Shown here: positions 1 to 5,128 of the stretch, in pieces
Position numbering within the stretch: position 1 is the stretch's first letter
Layout: every line of letters starts with the position of its first letter
NCBI GenBank assembly: GCA_003510525.1
Contig: DOMD01000211.1
Coordinates: forward strand, 2,620-8,483
Source of the DNA: Candidatus Omnitrophota bacterium
Lineage (GTDB): Bacteria > Omnitrophota > Gorgyraeia > Gygaellales > UBA12090
Direction of reading: 5' to 3'
Length of the DNA: 5,864 nucleotides
Notes under the pieces: model-generated
What the model saw: only the letters and a program-made list of their open reading frames with translations
The model's database searches: none
Told to the model about the DNA's origin: nothing
Translations under genes and position numbers: made by a program

Positions 1-609
1 CAGCATCTCCAGCGGCCCTAAGATAAACCCGGGAATTAATAGATTTATCTTTAAAACCACTAACAAAAAACCTAAAAGCACGGCAATAACCGGCGGGCTG
101 AATAAGCTGGCTAAAGAAAAATCTTTTCTATTCTGCCCGGACAAAAAATATACCCCCCAGGACCAAATCACCAGGTTAAAACCCAGTAAAAACAAAAATA
201 GATAGATGAGCACAACGTCTGCCTCATTATTAGAAACTATCCGGTTAAGCAATATCAGAGGCATATATCCGGCGTTCTGAAAACCCACCAGACTGATAAA
301 TTCCCGCTTATATTTAATGTCCCGCCGGGAAAAACTGAAAAGATACCCTGTGGCCAGGCCTAAAAGCGTAATCGCTAAGCTGATTAAAGGAAATATCCAC
401 CACTGAGGATACAGGCTAAAGCTGAATTTAGTAACAACCTGCCAAAAAATAAGAGCTGGAAAACTTACTCCAATCAAAAAGGTAGTTAACCCGGTAAGCC
501 CTTCCGGAGAAAGCAATTTCCGGCGGGTCAAAACAAAACCCACCAGTCCCAGAAGGAATATCTGGAGCATTATCTGAGAGACTGAGTTGAAGTAAAAGAA
601 AAGTTTCAT
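1..609 (-). CDS. AEC-family (auxin efflux carrier-like) membrane transporter, N-terminal part
   Basis: The minus strand is open without a stop from an ATG at 609-607 to the left edge, giving 203 codons; the C-terminal part lies outside the window. The protein is very hydrophobic, with probable membrane segments near residues 10-28, 41-60, 70-92, 104-122, 131-157 and 171-187. Two family marks are visible: GFQNAGYMPL (109-118), resembling the unwound-helix motif of AEC carriers, and SPPVIAVLLGFLL (171-183), resembling the NPP-type motif that opens the next repeat. Family members are secondary carriers of about 300 residues with ten helices, many moving organic anions or small metabolites; the substrate cannot be read here. 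The start is supported by AGGTGA 7 nt upstream. The gene diverges from tRNA-Leu. The family call is fairly safe, the substrate unknown. Confidence 0.85.
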   Translation of the reverse strand, partial: MKLFFYFNSVSQIMLQIFLLGLVGFVLTRRKLLSPEGLTGLTTFLIGVSFPALIFWQVVTKFSFSLYPQWWIFPLISLAITLLGLATGYLFSFSRRDIKYKREFISLVGFQNAGYMPLILLNRIVSNNEADVVLIYLFLFLLGFNLVIWSWGVYFLSGQNRKDFSLASLFSPPVIAVLLGFLLVVLKINLLIPGFILGPLEML

Positions 610-616
610 AAGCCTT

Positions 617-622
617 TCACCT
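617..622 (-). promoter_or_regulatory. Ribosome binding site of the AEC transporter gene
   Basis: On the minus strand AGGTGA lies 7 nt before the ATG. No in-frame ATG, GTG or TTG occurs just upstream (the frame reads AGG AGA TTT TCA GGT GAA AGG CTT ATG), so this site fixes the start. The nearby GTG inside AGGTGA is out of frame and soon meets a TGA. Confidence 0.7.
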
Positions 623-638
623 GAAAATCTCCTCTCAA

Positions 639-654
639 GCGCGATAAATCGCGC
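639..654. repeat. REP-like GC-rich palindrome in the AEC leader
   Basis: GCGCGATAAATCGCGC is a perfect inverted repeat: 6 bp GCGCGA/TCGCGC around TAAA, or 7-bp arms with a 2-nt centre. It lies 30-45 nt upstream of the transporter start, inside the predicted 5' leader. Together with its flank (GTAGCGGCGCGAT on the minus strand) it resembles dispersed repetitive extragenic palindromes of the type moved by RAYT transposases. That likeness is from memory. With one copy in the window, repetition cannot be shown. Confidence 0.5.
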
Positions 655-718
655 CGCTACGAAACGCGGATAACCCAAGCTCTATTTTCATGCTCATTGG
701 TTATTTGAATTTATTCGC

Positions 719-727
719 ATTATATCA
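719..727 (-). promoter_or_regulatory. Extended -10 promoter for the AEC transporter gene
   Basis: The minus strand reads TGATATAAT: a perfect TATAAT hexamer with the TGn extension that lowers dependence on a -35 box. The -35 position (about 742-747) reads TGTCAA on this strand, a poor match. Predicted transcription start is near 712, giving a leader of about 103 nt that contains the 639-654 palindrome and a weak imperfect hairpin at 673-702. The element lies back to back with the tRNA promoter. Confidence 0.6.
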
Positions 728-741
728 TAACACCTTCTTTA

Positions 742-770
742 TTGACAGAAAAGTTTCTCTGCTGTATTAT
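742..770 (+). promoter_or_regulatory. Sigma70-type promoter for tRNA-Leu
   Basis: TTGACA (742-747), a 17-nt spacer and TATTAT (765-770) form a near-consensus promoter ending 16 nt before the tRNA 5' end. Transcription should start near 777, giving a leader of about 10 nt for RNase P to remove. No other good promoter occurs before the PilZ gene, so that gene may depend on this promoter through readthrough. Confidence 0.85.
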
Positions 771-786
771 GTAGCAATATGTTTTT

Positions 787-868
787 GCGGAAGTGGCGGA
801 ACTGGCATACGCGTACGTCTCAGAAGCGTATGGGGCAACCCTTGAGAGTTCAACTCTCTCCTTCCGCA
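787..868 (+). tRNA. tRNA-Leu (anticodon CAG)
   Basis: A complete class II cloverleaf is visible. The acceptor GCGGAAG (787-793) pairs with CTTCCGC (861-867). The D stem GCG/CGC occupies 796-798 and 810-812. The anticodon stem TACGT/GCGTA (814-818, 826-830) closes the loop CTCAGAA with anticodon CAG at 821-823. The long variable arm (831-843) has GGG/CCC closed by a GCAA tetraloop. The T stem GAGAG/CTCTC carries loop TTCAACT. The discriminator is A868, as expected for leucine tRNA. The next bases are CT, so CCA is not encoded and must be added after transcription. It decodes CUG. Confidence 0.96.
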
Positions 869-876
869 CTAACTTA

Positions 877-911
877 AACAGCCCTTCTTGAAATTAACCT
901 AAAGGGCTGTT
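877..911 (+). other. Stem-loop between tRNA-Leu and the PilZ gene
   Basis: AACAGCCCTT (877-886) and AAGGGCTGTT (902-911) form a perfect 10-bp stem with a 15-nt loop. No run of T follows (TGACCAAAGG), so it is not a standard intrinsic terminator. It begins 8 nt after the tRNA and ends 4 nt before the AAAGGA ribosome binding site of the PilZ gene. It could be a leaky terminator, a processing site separating tRNA from mRNA, or a protective 5' hairpin. Confidence 0.6.
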
Positions 912-929
912 GACCAAAGGATAAAAACT

Positions 930-1292
930 ATGGAAAAGAGAAGTTTTCCCAGGATTAAAGGCGAGGTTAGCATTGTCTATAAAATAATGGGCTCAAACGA
1001 GGAAGGCGAAATCCGCGCTATGGATGTCAGCGGAGGAGGAGTCCGCCTACCTATAAAAGAAAAGGTAAAACCGGAAACGCTGGTGGAATTAAACATCTCT
1101 CTTCCCTCGCAGGAAGCGCCCTTTTATGGTTTAGCCAAAGTAGTCTGGCAAAGCCCGACGGCCGTAAAAGGAAAAAATGGAAAAAATTATTTTGAAACCG
1201 GAATAAAATTTATCAGGGTAGGTTTACACAACCGCAGACAAATAGTCCGCTACATTAATTCTCTGATTAAGGAAGGAAATAACAACGCTTAA
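930..1292 (+). CDS. PilZ-domain protein (probable cyclic-di-GMP binding)
   Basis: This 120-residue protein is essentially one PilZ domain. Both parts of the cyclic-di-GMP signature are present: RxxxR at residues 4-8 (RSFPR) and DxSxxG at 32-37 (DVSGGG), followed by alternating beta-strand sequence through about residue 97 (EFxETGIKF-like region YFETGIKFIRV) and a short C-terminal helix (RRQIVRYINSLI). In the family these motifs bind the second messenger and switch motility, secretion or polysaccharide partners; no output domain is fused here, so it probably acts through a partner protein. The start is supported by AAAGGA (916-921) 8 nt upstream. No promoter is evident between the tRNA-Leu gene and this start. 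The stop lies 14 bp from the stop of the convergent receiver gene. The domain call is strong; the pathway is unknown. Confidence 0.9.
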   Translation: MEKRSFPRIKGEVSIVYKIMGSNEEGEIRAMDVSGGGVRLPIKEKVKPETLVELNISLPSQEAPFYGLAKVVWQSPTAVKGKNGKNYFETGIKFIRVGLHNRRQIVRYINSLIKEGNNNA

Positions 1293-1306
1293 CGGCGCTT
1301 TTTCTC

Positions 1307-1693
1307 TCATTTGGGCTGGCGGGATTTTACCGCTTTACTAACAGCATAGAGCAGGGCCTGAGCCTCAAAAGGTTTAGTCAGGTAATCCACCACCCCTAAT
1401 TTGTAAGCCTTAATCTTATCCACATTCTTGTCCAGGGCGGAAATTACAATTATGGGAATAGTTATTCCCAGGGGGTCGTTATTGAGCATCTGACAAACCT
1501 CTATCCCCCCTATCTCCGGCATAAGCAAATCCAGAAGTATACAATCCGGCTTAAAAGTACGCACCTCTAAGACTATATTCTTGGCATCAGATAAAGTCCT
1601 CACCTCATATTCACCGGTATATTCCAGGCGAGTCTTAATCATACTGGTGATGTTTACTTCATCGTCAACCACTAAGATTCTTTTCTTCTCCAT
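1307..1693 (-). CDS. Single-domain response regulator (CheY-like receiver)
   Basis: The 128 residues are a stand-alone receiver domain. The acidic pair D10-D11 binds magnesium, D55 in CILLDLLMP is the expected phosphoacceptor, S85 (VISAL) is the switch Ser/Thr, and K107 in TKPF is the conserved lysine. All catalytic positions are present, so it should be phosphorylated by a histidine kinase, but none is encoded nearby. With no DNA-binding or enzymatic output domain, it presumably acts by protein contact or as a phosphorelay intermediate. An AAGGG stretch about 10 nt upstream of the ATG is the likely ribosome binding site. The gene lies 68 bp downstream of the M48 gene with no convincing promoter between, so readthrough is possible. 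It converges on the PilZ gene. Confidence 0.93.
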   Translation of the reverse strand: MEKKRILVVDDEVNITSMIKTRLEYTGEYEVRTLSDAKNIVLEVRTFKPDCILLDLLMPEIGGIEVCQMLNNDPLGITIPIIVISALDKNVDKIKAYKLGVVDYLTKPFEAQALLYAVSKAVKSRQPK

Positions 1694-1702
1694 TTTACTT
1701 AT

Positions 1703-1760
1703 CCCTTTTGACCATGCTCAGGGCAGGAGCGCGGCTTGCCGCTTCTAAGCCGGTATCCGG
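1703..1760. repeat. Cluster of three short palindromes between the M48 and receiver genes
   Basis: The 68-bp gap holds three separate inverted repeats. The first is 1703-1723 (CCCTTTTGACC...GCTCAGGG), which can pair CCC-TGA with TCA-GGG. The second is GCGGCTTGCCGC at 1731-1742, and the third is CCGGTATCCGG at 1750-1760. The first resembles a degenerate copy of a widespread environmental repeat of the form CCCTTCGAC..GCTCAGGG; that likeness is from memory. No U-tract follows any of them in the direction of transcription, so a classical terminator for the M48 operon is not seen. Confidence 0.45.
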
Positions 1761-1761
1761 A

Positions 1762-2601
1762 TTAATAACGTCTCCCGTGCTCCGCTTTCTCAATGTTGAT
1801 ATAATCCTGAAAGCTCATCCCCTCGCCAATCTCTTCCTTAACCACCCGAATTCTATCCGGCGCGTAAGGATGGGTCCGGCCGTAAGAAAAAGGCCGCAGG
1901 GGTTTTTTGCGGTTTATCCGCTGAAGCTTTTCTAAGAAAGTAATCATCCCGCGCGGATCGTATCCGGCTAACCTGGCATAACGGACCCCCAGCCTGTCCG
2001 CCAACAATTCATCCTCCTGGGAATAACCCATCATCAATTGGTAAAATGCCGCGTCCAGGCCGTAACCGGCTTCCGGAGAACCGGAGGCCATGGCCGCGAT
2101 CCTCAATAAGGTATAACCCATCGCCCCCTGCAGTTTCTTCAGGGAGTGCTTGGCCACGATATGGCCGACCTCATGGGCCAGGACGCAGGCCAGCTCGTCA
2201 TCGGTGGGGTTGGCCGCGGTAAAGAGCCCTTTAAAACAATACACATAACCTCCGGGCAGGGCCATCGCGTTTACCTCTTCGTCAATATCTTCCTGGTCTT
2301 TCTCCTCCCGGGCCTCAATCACATTAAAATAATACATCAGTTCTTTGCGGTCGCAGACAGCGGCAATCTTTTCTCCGATTTGTTTAACCCTATTCTGGAA
2401 TAAAGGATTTTCACTAATCTTATAGGCCTTCTCGATTTCCCGGGCCACGGACTTGCCTATCTTTATCTCTTTATCGGTATCGTGATAAATCCACTCTTCG
2501 CTTTGGGTGGCAACGTTGTATTCGGTGGCGCAGCCCAGTAATGCAGAGCTAAGAGCTAAGAGTAAAGAACTAAGAAAAGAAAATCTCTTTTTAAAAGACA
2601 T
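1762..2601 (-). CDS. M48-family zinc metalloprotease lipoprotein
   Basis: The 279-residue protein begins with a lipoprotein signal: basic MSFKKR, a hydrophobic core, and lipobox LLGC with C24 as the lipidation site. The peptidase domain carries HEVGH (143-147; two zinc ligands and the catalytic Glu), ExxAD at 198-202 giving the third ligand E198, the substrate-strand region NAMALPGGYVYCFKGLF (111-127), and RTHPYAPDR (242-250), the usual His-Pro motif near the C-terminus. This matches periplasmic M48 proteases of the LoiP/YcaL/BepA group, which degrade or help assemble outer-membrane proteins; the TPR domain of BepA is absent. The start overlaps the end of maf by 11 nt, suggesting coupled translation, with an AGG about 6 nt upstream. 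Heptanucleotide repeats encode the signal-peptide core. Confidence 0.92.
   Translation of the reverse strand: MSFKKRFSFLSSLLLALSSALLGCATEYNVATQSEEWIYHDTDKEIKIGKSVAREIEKAYKISENPLFQNRVKQIGEKIAAVCDRKELMYYFNVIEAREEKDQEDIDEEVNAMALPGGYVYCFKGLFTAANPTDDELACVLAHEVGHIVAKHSLKKLQGAMGYTLLRIAAMASGSPEAGYGLDAAFYQLMMGYSQEDELLADRLGVRYARLAGYDPRGMITFLEKLQRINRKKPLRPFSYGRTHPYAPDRIRVVKEEIGEGMSFQDYINIEKAEHGRRY
2545..2579. repeat. Degenerate 7-bp tandem repeat in the M48 signal-peptide codons
   Basis: On the plus strand the units are AGAGCTA (2545-2551), AGAGCTA (2552-2558), AGAGTAA (2559-2565), AGAACTA (2566-2572) and a worn AGAAAAG (2573-2579). They encode the Ser/Leu-rich core of the lipoprotein signal. Because 7 is not a multiple of 3, gain or loss of one unit would shift the reading frame. 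Low-complexity leucine/serine coding could also produce this pattern by chance. Confidence 0.55.
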
Positions 2602-3166
2602 CTATGCCTGCCTTCTTTAATAATTTGGCTAATTTTGCCAGGGGCAGGCCCACTACATTATAAAAACAACCCTCTATCCGGTCAATAAATATACTCCCTA
2701 AGCCCTGGATATCAAAACTTCCCGCCTTATCCAGGGGCGAAACCTTCTTGAAATAATTCCGGATTTGCTCGTCGCTGATACGGCACATATAAATTTTTGT
2801 TTCCTCATAATCGCTAAAAACCTTCTTATTATCAATGTCAATCACCGCGAGCCCGGTATAGACCAGCTGGGGTTCGCGGGAAAGGAGCTTCAGGGTTTTA
2901 AAGGCATCGTTTAAATTTTTAGGCTTACCGATAACCTTACCCGCGGCCAGGACCACAGTATCCGCCCCGATTACCACTCCGGAGTCAAACCTCTCGGATA
3001 CTTCTTGAGCCTTTTTTAAAGCGTTATGGATAACCAGCTCTTTAGGGCCTTTGGCCAATCTATGCGCTTCGCGGATATCCGCCTTAATCGTCTTAAACCT
3101 TAACCCTATCTGCCTAAGTAGTTTCTGCCGGGCTTTAGACCGTGAAGCCAGTATAATCTCTCTCAT
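2591..3166 (-). CDS. maf: Maf-family nucleoside triphosphate pyrophosphatase
   Basis: At 191 residues this is a full-length Maf/YhdE-type enzyme, which hydrolyses non-standard or excess nucleoside triphosphates to monophosphate and pyrophosphate and so cleans the nucleotide pool in the cytoplasm. Visible motifs are LASRSKARQKLL (6-17), E33, lysines at 51-52, GADTVV with D69 (67-72), IGKPK with K81, YTGLAV (103-108), DKAGSFDIQG (146-155) and FYNVVGLPL (168-176). The N-terminal motif is usually SxSPRR; here it is SRSKAR, so Pro and the first Arg are replaced while R13 remains. The AGGAG site sits on the stop codon of the upstream flavoprotein gene (gap 10 nt), and the 3' end overlaps the M48 start, so these genes are tightly coupled. 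Substrate preference (dTTP/UTP, m7GTP or other) cannot be decided. Confidence 0.92.
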   Translation of the reverse strand: MREIILASRSKARQKLLRQIGLRFKTIKADIREAHRLAKGPKELVIHNALKKAQEVSERFDSGVVIGADTVVLAAGKVIGKPKNLNDAFKTLKLLSREPQLVYTGLAVIDIDNKKVFSDYEETKIYMCRISDEQIRNYFKKVSPLDKAGSFDIQGLGSIFIDRIEGCFYNVVGLPLAKLAKLLKKAGIDVF

Positions 3167-3176
3167 TCAAAAACTC

Positions 3177-4433
3177 CTAAATCCCCAAACTCTTAACCGC
3201 TGATTCCCCGGCCAGATATCCGGTGGAGAACGCCTGCTGTAAGTTATAGCCGCCGCTGGCGGCTGAGGCATCAATTATTTCTCCGGCAAAATATAATCCA
3301 GCCACCAGCCTTGACTCCATGGTTCTGGGGTTAATTTCTTTAATCGGTACCCCCGCGCAAGTAACCATTGCTTCTTCTATTGGCAAGGGACCGCTAATTT
3401 CTAAAGGCAGTGACTTTAAAAGACGCGCGATAGCGCTTTTTTCTTCTTTGTTTATCTGACTGCCTTTTTTGCCCGGGTCTAACCCGCATAGATTCAAAAA
3501 AACTTCAATAAGCTTTAACGGTAAGAGCTCTTTGAGGATGTTTTTAATGCCCTTGCTCCCCTGCAGCCTAAATTCTCTCAACAATCTTTCCTCAATCTGC
3601 TCAGGGCTCAAGCCAGGCTTAAGGTCAATATAGAGAAATAATTCCTCGCTCTGATCACGTAATCGCAGCGCTGAGCCGCTTAAATCCAGCACCAATGGCC
3701 CGGAAACCCCAAAATGGGTAAACAGCAATTCTCCAATATTTGAAACTATCTTCTTATCCTTACTTTTAAAGCTGAGACGGATATTTTTTAAGCTGAGCCC
3801 CCGCAACTCTTTAACCCAGGACTCTTTGGTCTTTAACGGCACCAGGCCTGCTTTTAAAGGAGTAATTGTGTGCCCTAATTTTTCGGCAATGGCAAAACCA
3901 TCACCGCTTGAGCCGGTCCAGCTGAAAGAGGCTCCTCCCGCGGCTAAAATTACTTTCCTGGCCGACAGTTTCCGGGTGCCGGCATCAGATGAGTTTAAGG
4001 AAAAAATATCTCCTTCCTTTTTAATCGCCGATACCCGGGTATTATACAATATTTGGACCTTATTTTCCCGCAGATAATCTTTAAGCGCGTCCAAAACCGA
4101 AGAGGCCCTATCCGTTACCGGAAAAACCCGGCCCTGCCGCTCCACCTTCAATTCCAAACCTTTAACTTTAAAAAAATCTATTAAGTCCTGATTGAAAAAT
4201 CGCGAAAAAGCTGTTCTCAGGAAATCCCCCTGCCGGCCAAACTTAGCCATAAAATCATCCAGTGGGGCCATATTAGTAACATTGCATCGTTCTTTACCGC
4301 TGAGTAAAAGTTTCCGGCCTAAAGAATCACCTCTTTCTAATAACCACGCCTCTTTTTTAAGCCCTCCGGCGCGGATAGCCGCCATCATTCCCGCCGGCCC
4401 GCCTCCGACAACGGCAACATCGCAGATATCCAT
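3177..4433 (-). CDS. HI0933/BaiN-like FAD-dependent oxidoreductase
   Basis: The 418-residue protein is a full-length member of the HI0933/YhiN flavoprotein family, often labelled NAD(P)/FAD-dependent or aminoacetone oxidase-like oxidoreductase; one member, BaiN, acts in bile acid dehydroxylation. An N-terminal Rossmann fold has GGGPAG (10-15) and acidic E33 for the FAD ribose. Family blocks follow: GRKLLLSGKERCNVTN (39-54), GRVFP (101-105), LAAGGAS (163-169), LLFTHFGVSGP (236-246), VTCAGVP (357-363) and FAGEIIDASAASGGYNLQQAF (382-402), the second FAD-contacting region. E49 replaces the glycine usually found before RCN. The true substrate of most family members is unknown. The gene begins 37 nt after pyrE with no recognisable Shine-Dalgarno, and its stop overlaps the maf ribosome binding site. 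The ATG is kept because the FAD-binding strand starts at once. Confidence 0.92.
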   Translation of the reverse strand: MDICDVAVVGGGPAGMMAAIRAGGLKKEAWLLERGDSLGRKLLLSGKERCNVTNMAPLDDFMAKFGRQGDFLRTAFSRFFNQDLIDFFKVKGLELKVERQGRVFPVTDRASSVLDALKDYLRENKVQILYNTRVSAIKKEGDIFSLNSSDAGTRKLSARKVILAAGGASFSWTGSSGDGFAIAEKLGHTITPLKAGLVPLKTKESWVKELRGLSLKNIRLSFKSKDKKIVSNIGELLFTHFGVSGPLVLDLSGSALRLRDQSEELFLYIDLKPGLSPEQIEERLLREFRLQGSKGIKNILKELLPLKLIEVFLNLCGLDPGKKGSQINKEEKSAIARLLKSLPLEISGPLPIEEAMVTCAGVPIKEINPRTMESRLVAGLYFAGEIIDASAASGGYNLQQAFSTGYLAGESAVKSLGI

Positions 4434-4470
4434 AGGTTATTTTTCGCAGACGCGGTTGAAGGATTGCTAT

Positions 4471-5037
4471 CTATTTAATTCCGAAATCTTTGGGGGTAAA
4501 AAGAGGAATAAGCTGACAATTCTTTAGGGCCAGGGCGGCTGAGGCACCTTCCTGGCGGTCAACAATACAGATAGCCGTATCCACCTGGAAGCCTTCAGCG
4601 CGCAGCACATCTATGGACTCTAAAAAAGATTTCCCTGAAGTCGCCACATCATCAACCAAAATAAGCTTCGCGCCCGGCCTTAAACGCGGCCCTTCAATCT
4701 GCCGCCTGGCTCCGTGGGCCTTAGGGGTTTTGCGGATGATAAAGGCCTTAAAAGGTTTCTTCCTGGCATAACTTATAGCGGCCAAGGCTCCGGCTATCGG
4801 GTCAGCGCCTAAGGTTGGCCCGCCTACGGCTTCAAATTTACGCGTCTTCAACAAATCAAAAATAAGACAGGCAGTCAAATACGCCCCCTCCGCGCTTAAA
4901 GTAACGCATCTGCCGTCTATGTAAAAGGAGCTGGTCTTACCGGAAGACAAAACTACCTCTTCGCGCCTGAAGGCCTCTTTTTTAAGCAATTTTAATAATT
5001 GAGCTTTGAGCTTAAGATTAACCGTTCTTTTATTCAT
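4471..5037 (-). CDS. pyrE: Orotate phosphoribosyltransferase
   Basis: The enzyme joins orotate to PRPP to give orotidine 5'-monophosphate, the fifth step of pyrimidine synthesis. The 188 residues hold the whole fold: substrate segment LSSGKTSSFYIDGR (30-43), GGPTLGADPIAG (72-83), the flexible catalytic loop RKTPKAHGARRQIEG (102-116) with K103, K106 and H108, and the PRPP signature LILVDDVATSGKS (125-137) with D129-D130, followed by VDRQEG (159-164). The usual length is about 180-215. It is the first gene of the minus-strand operon; no other pyrimidine gene lies in the window. No Shine-Dalgarno precedes the ATG. Instead a promoter -10 box ends 6 nt upstream, which predicts a leaderless mRNA beginning at or next to the ATG. 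Confidence 0.96.
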   Translation of the reverse strand: MNKRTVNLKLKAQLLKLLKKEAFRREEVVLSSGKTSSFYIDGRCVTLSAEGAYLTACLIFDLLKTRKFEAVGGPTLGADPIAGALAAISYARKKPFKAFIIRKTPKAHGARRQIEGPRLRPGAKLILVDDVATSGKSFLESIDVLRAEGFQVDTAICIVDRQEGASAALALKNCQLIPLFTPKDFGIK

Positions 5038-5043
5038 AAAATT

Positions 5044-5072
5044 ATTTTACCGCATAACCCCGGATTTTGCAA
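5044..5072 (-). promoter_or_regulatory. Predicted pyrE promoter, leaderless geometry
   Basis: On the minus strand TTGCAA (5072-5067, four of six matches to the -35 consensus), a 17-nt spacer and TAAAAT (5049-5044) form a promoter. Six bases (AATTTT) separate the -10 box from the pyrE ATG, so position +1 would be the A of the start codon at 5037. There is no room for a ribosome binding site. The -35 box lies inside the palindrome at 5063-5082. Confidence 0.6.
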
Positions 5073-5082
5073 TAGCAAAATC
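5063..5082. promoter_or_regulatory. Perfect palindrome between pyrE and comF, candidate operator
   Basis: GATTTTGC (5063-5070) and GCAAAATC (5075-5082) are perfect 8-bp arms around AATA. The site covers the pyrE -35 box and ends 9 nt before the comF -35 box. Both predicted transcripts start outside it and run away from it, so it should not be in either mRNA and would act, if at all, as DNA, for example as an operator. No regulator is identified. Confidence 0.5.
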
Positions 5083-5091
5083 AAGAACGGT

Positions 5092-5120
5092 TTGACATCG
5101 TTATCCTTTATTGCTATACT
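5092..5120 (+). promoter_or_regulatory. Strong comF promoter, leaderless geometry
   Basis: TTGACA (5092-5097), a 17-nt spacer and TATACT (5115-5120) preceded by TGC (5112-5114) make a consensus -35 with an extended -10. Eight bases separate the -10 box from the comF ATG at 5129. Transcription should start at about 5127-5129, leaving zero to two untranslated bases. Confidence 0.8.
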
Positions 5121-5128
5121 AAATTTTG

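Noticed and set aside
673..702. Possible riboswitch or structured leader before the AEC gene
   Set aside because: Only a short imperfect stem (AACCAA with TGGGTT plus AGC/GCT) is visible and no known riboswitch core was recognised.
877..911. Intrinsic terminator of the tRNA-Leu gene
   Set aside because: The stem is good but the following bases are TGACCAAAGG, without a T-run, so it is reported only as a stem-loop.
1293..1306. Bidirectional terminator between the PilZ and receiver genes
   Set aside because: A short T-run follows the PilZ stop, but no stable stem precedes it and the 14-bp gap has no inverted symmetry.
4192..4527. Open plus-strand frame of about 111 codons opposite the flavoprotein and pyrE ends
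   Set aside because: It lies antisense to well-supported conserved genes, shows no recognisable domain, and has a composition expected from the opposite strand. The shorter plus-strand frames at 1708-1935, 2146-2403 and 3826-4077 were rejected for the same reason.
5126..5128. TTG start for comF, one codon upstream of the ATG
   Set aside because: It would lie at or upstream of the predicted transcript start and only adds one residue; the ATG at 5129 is favoured.
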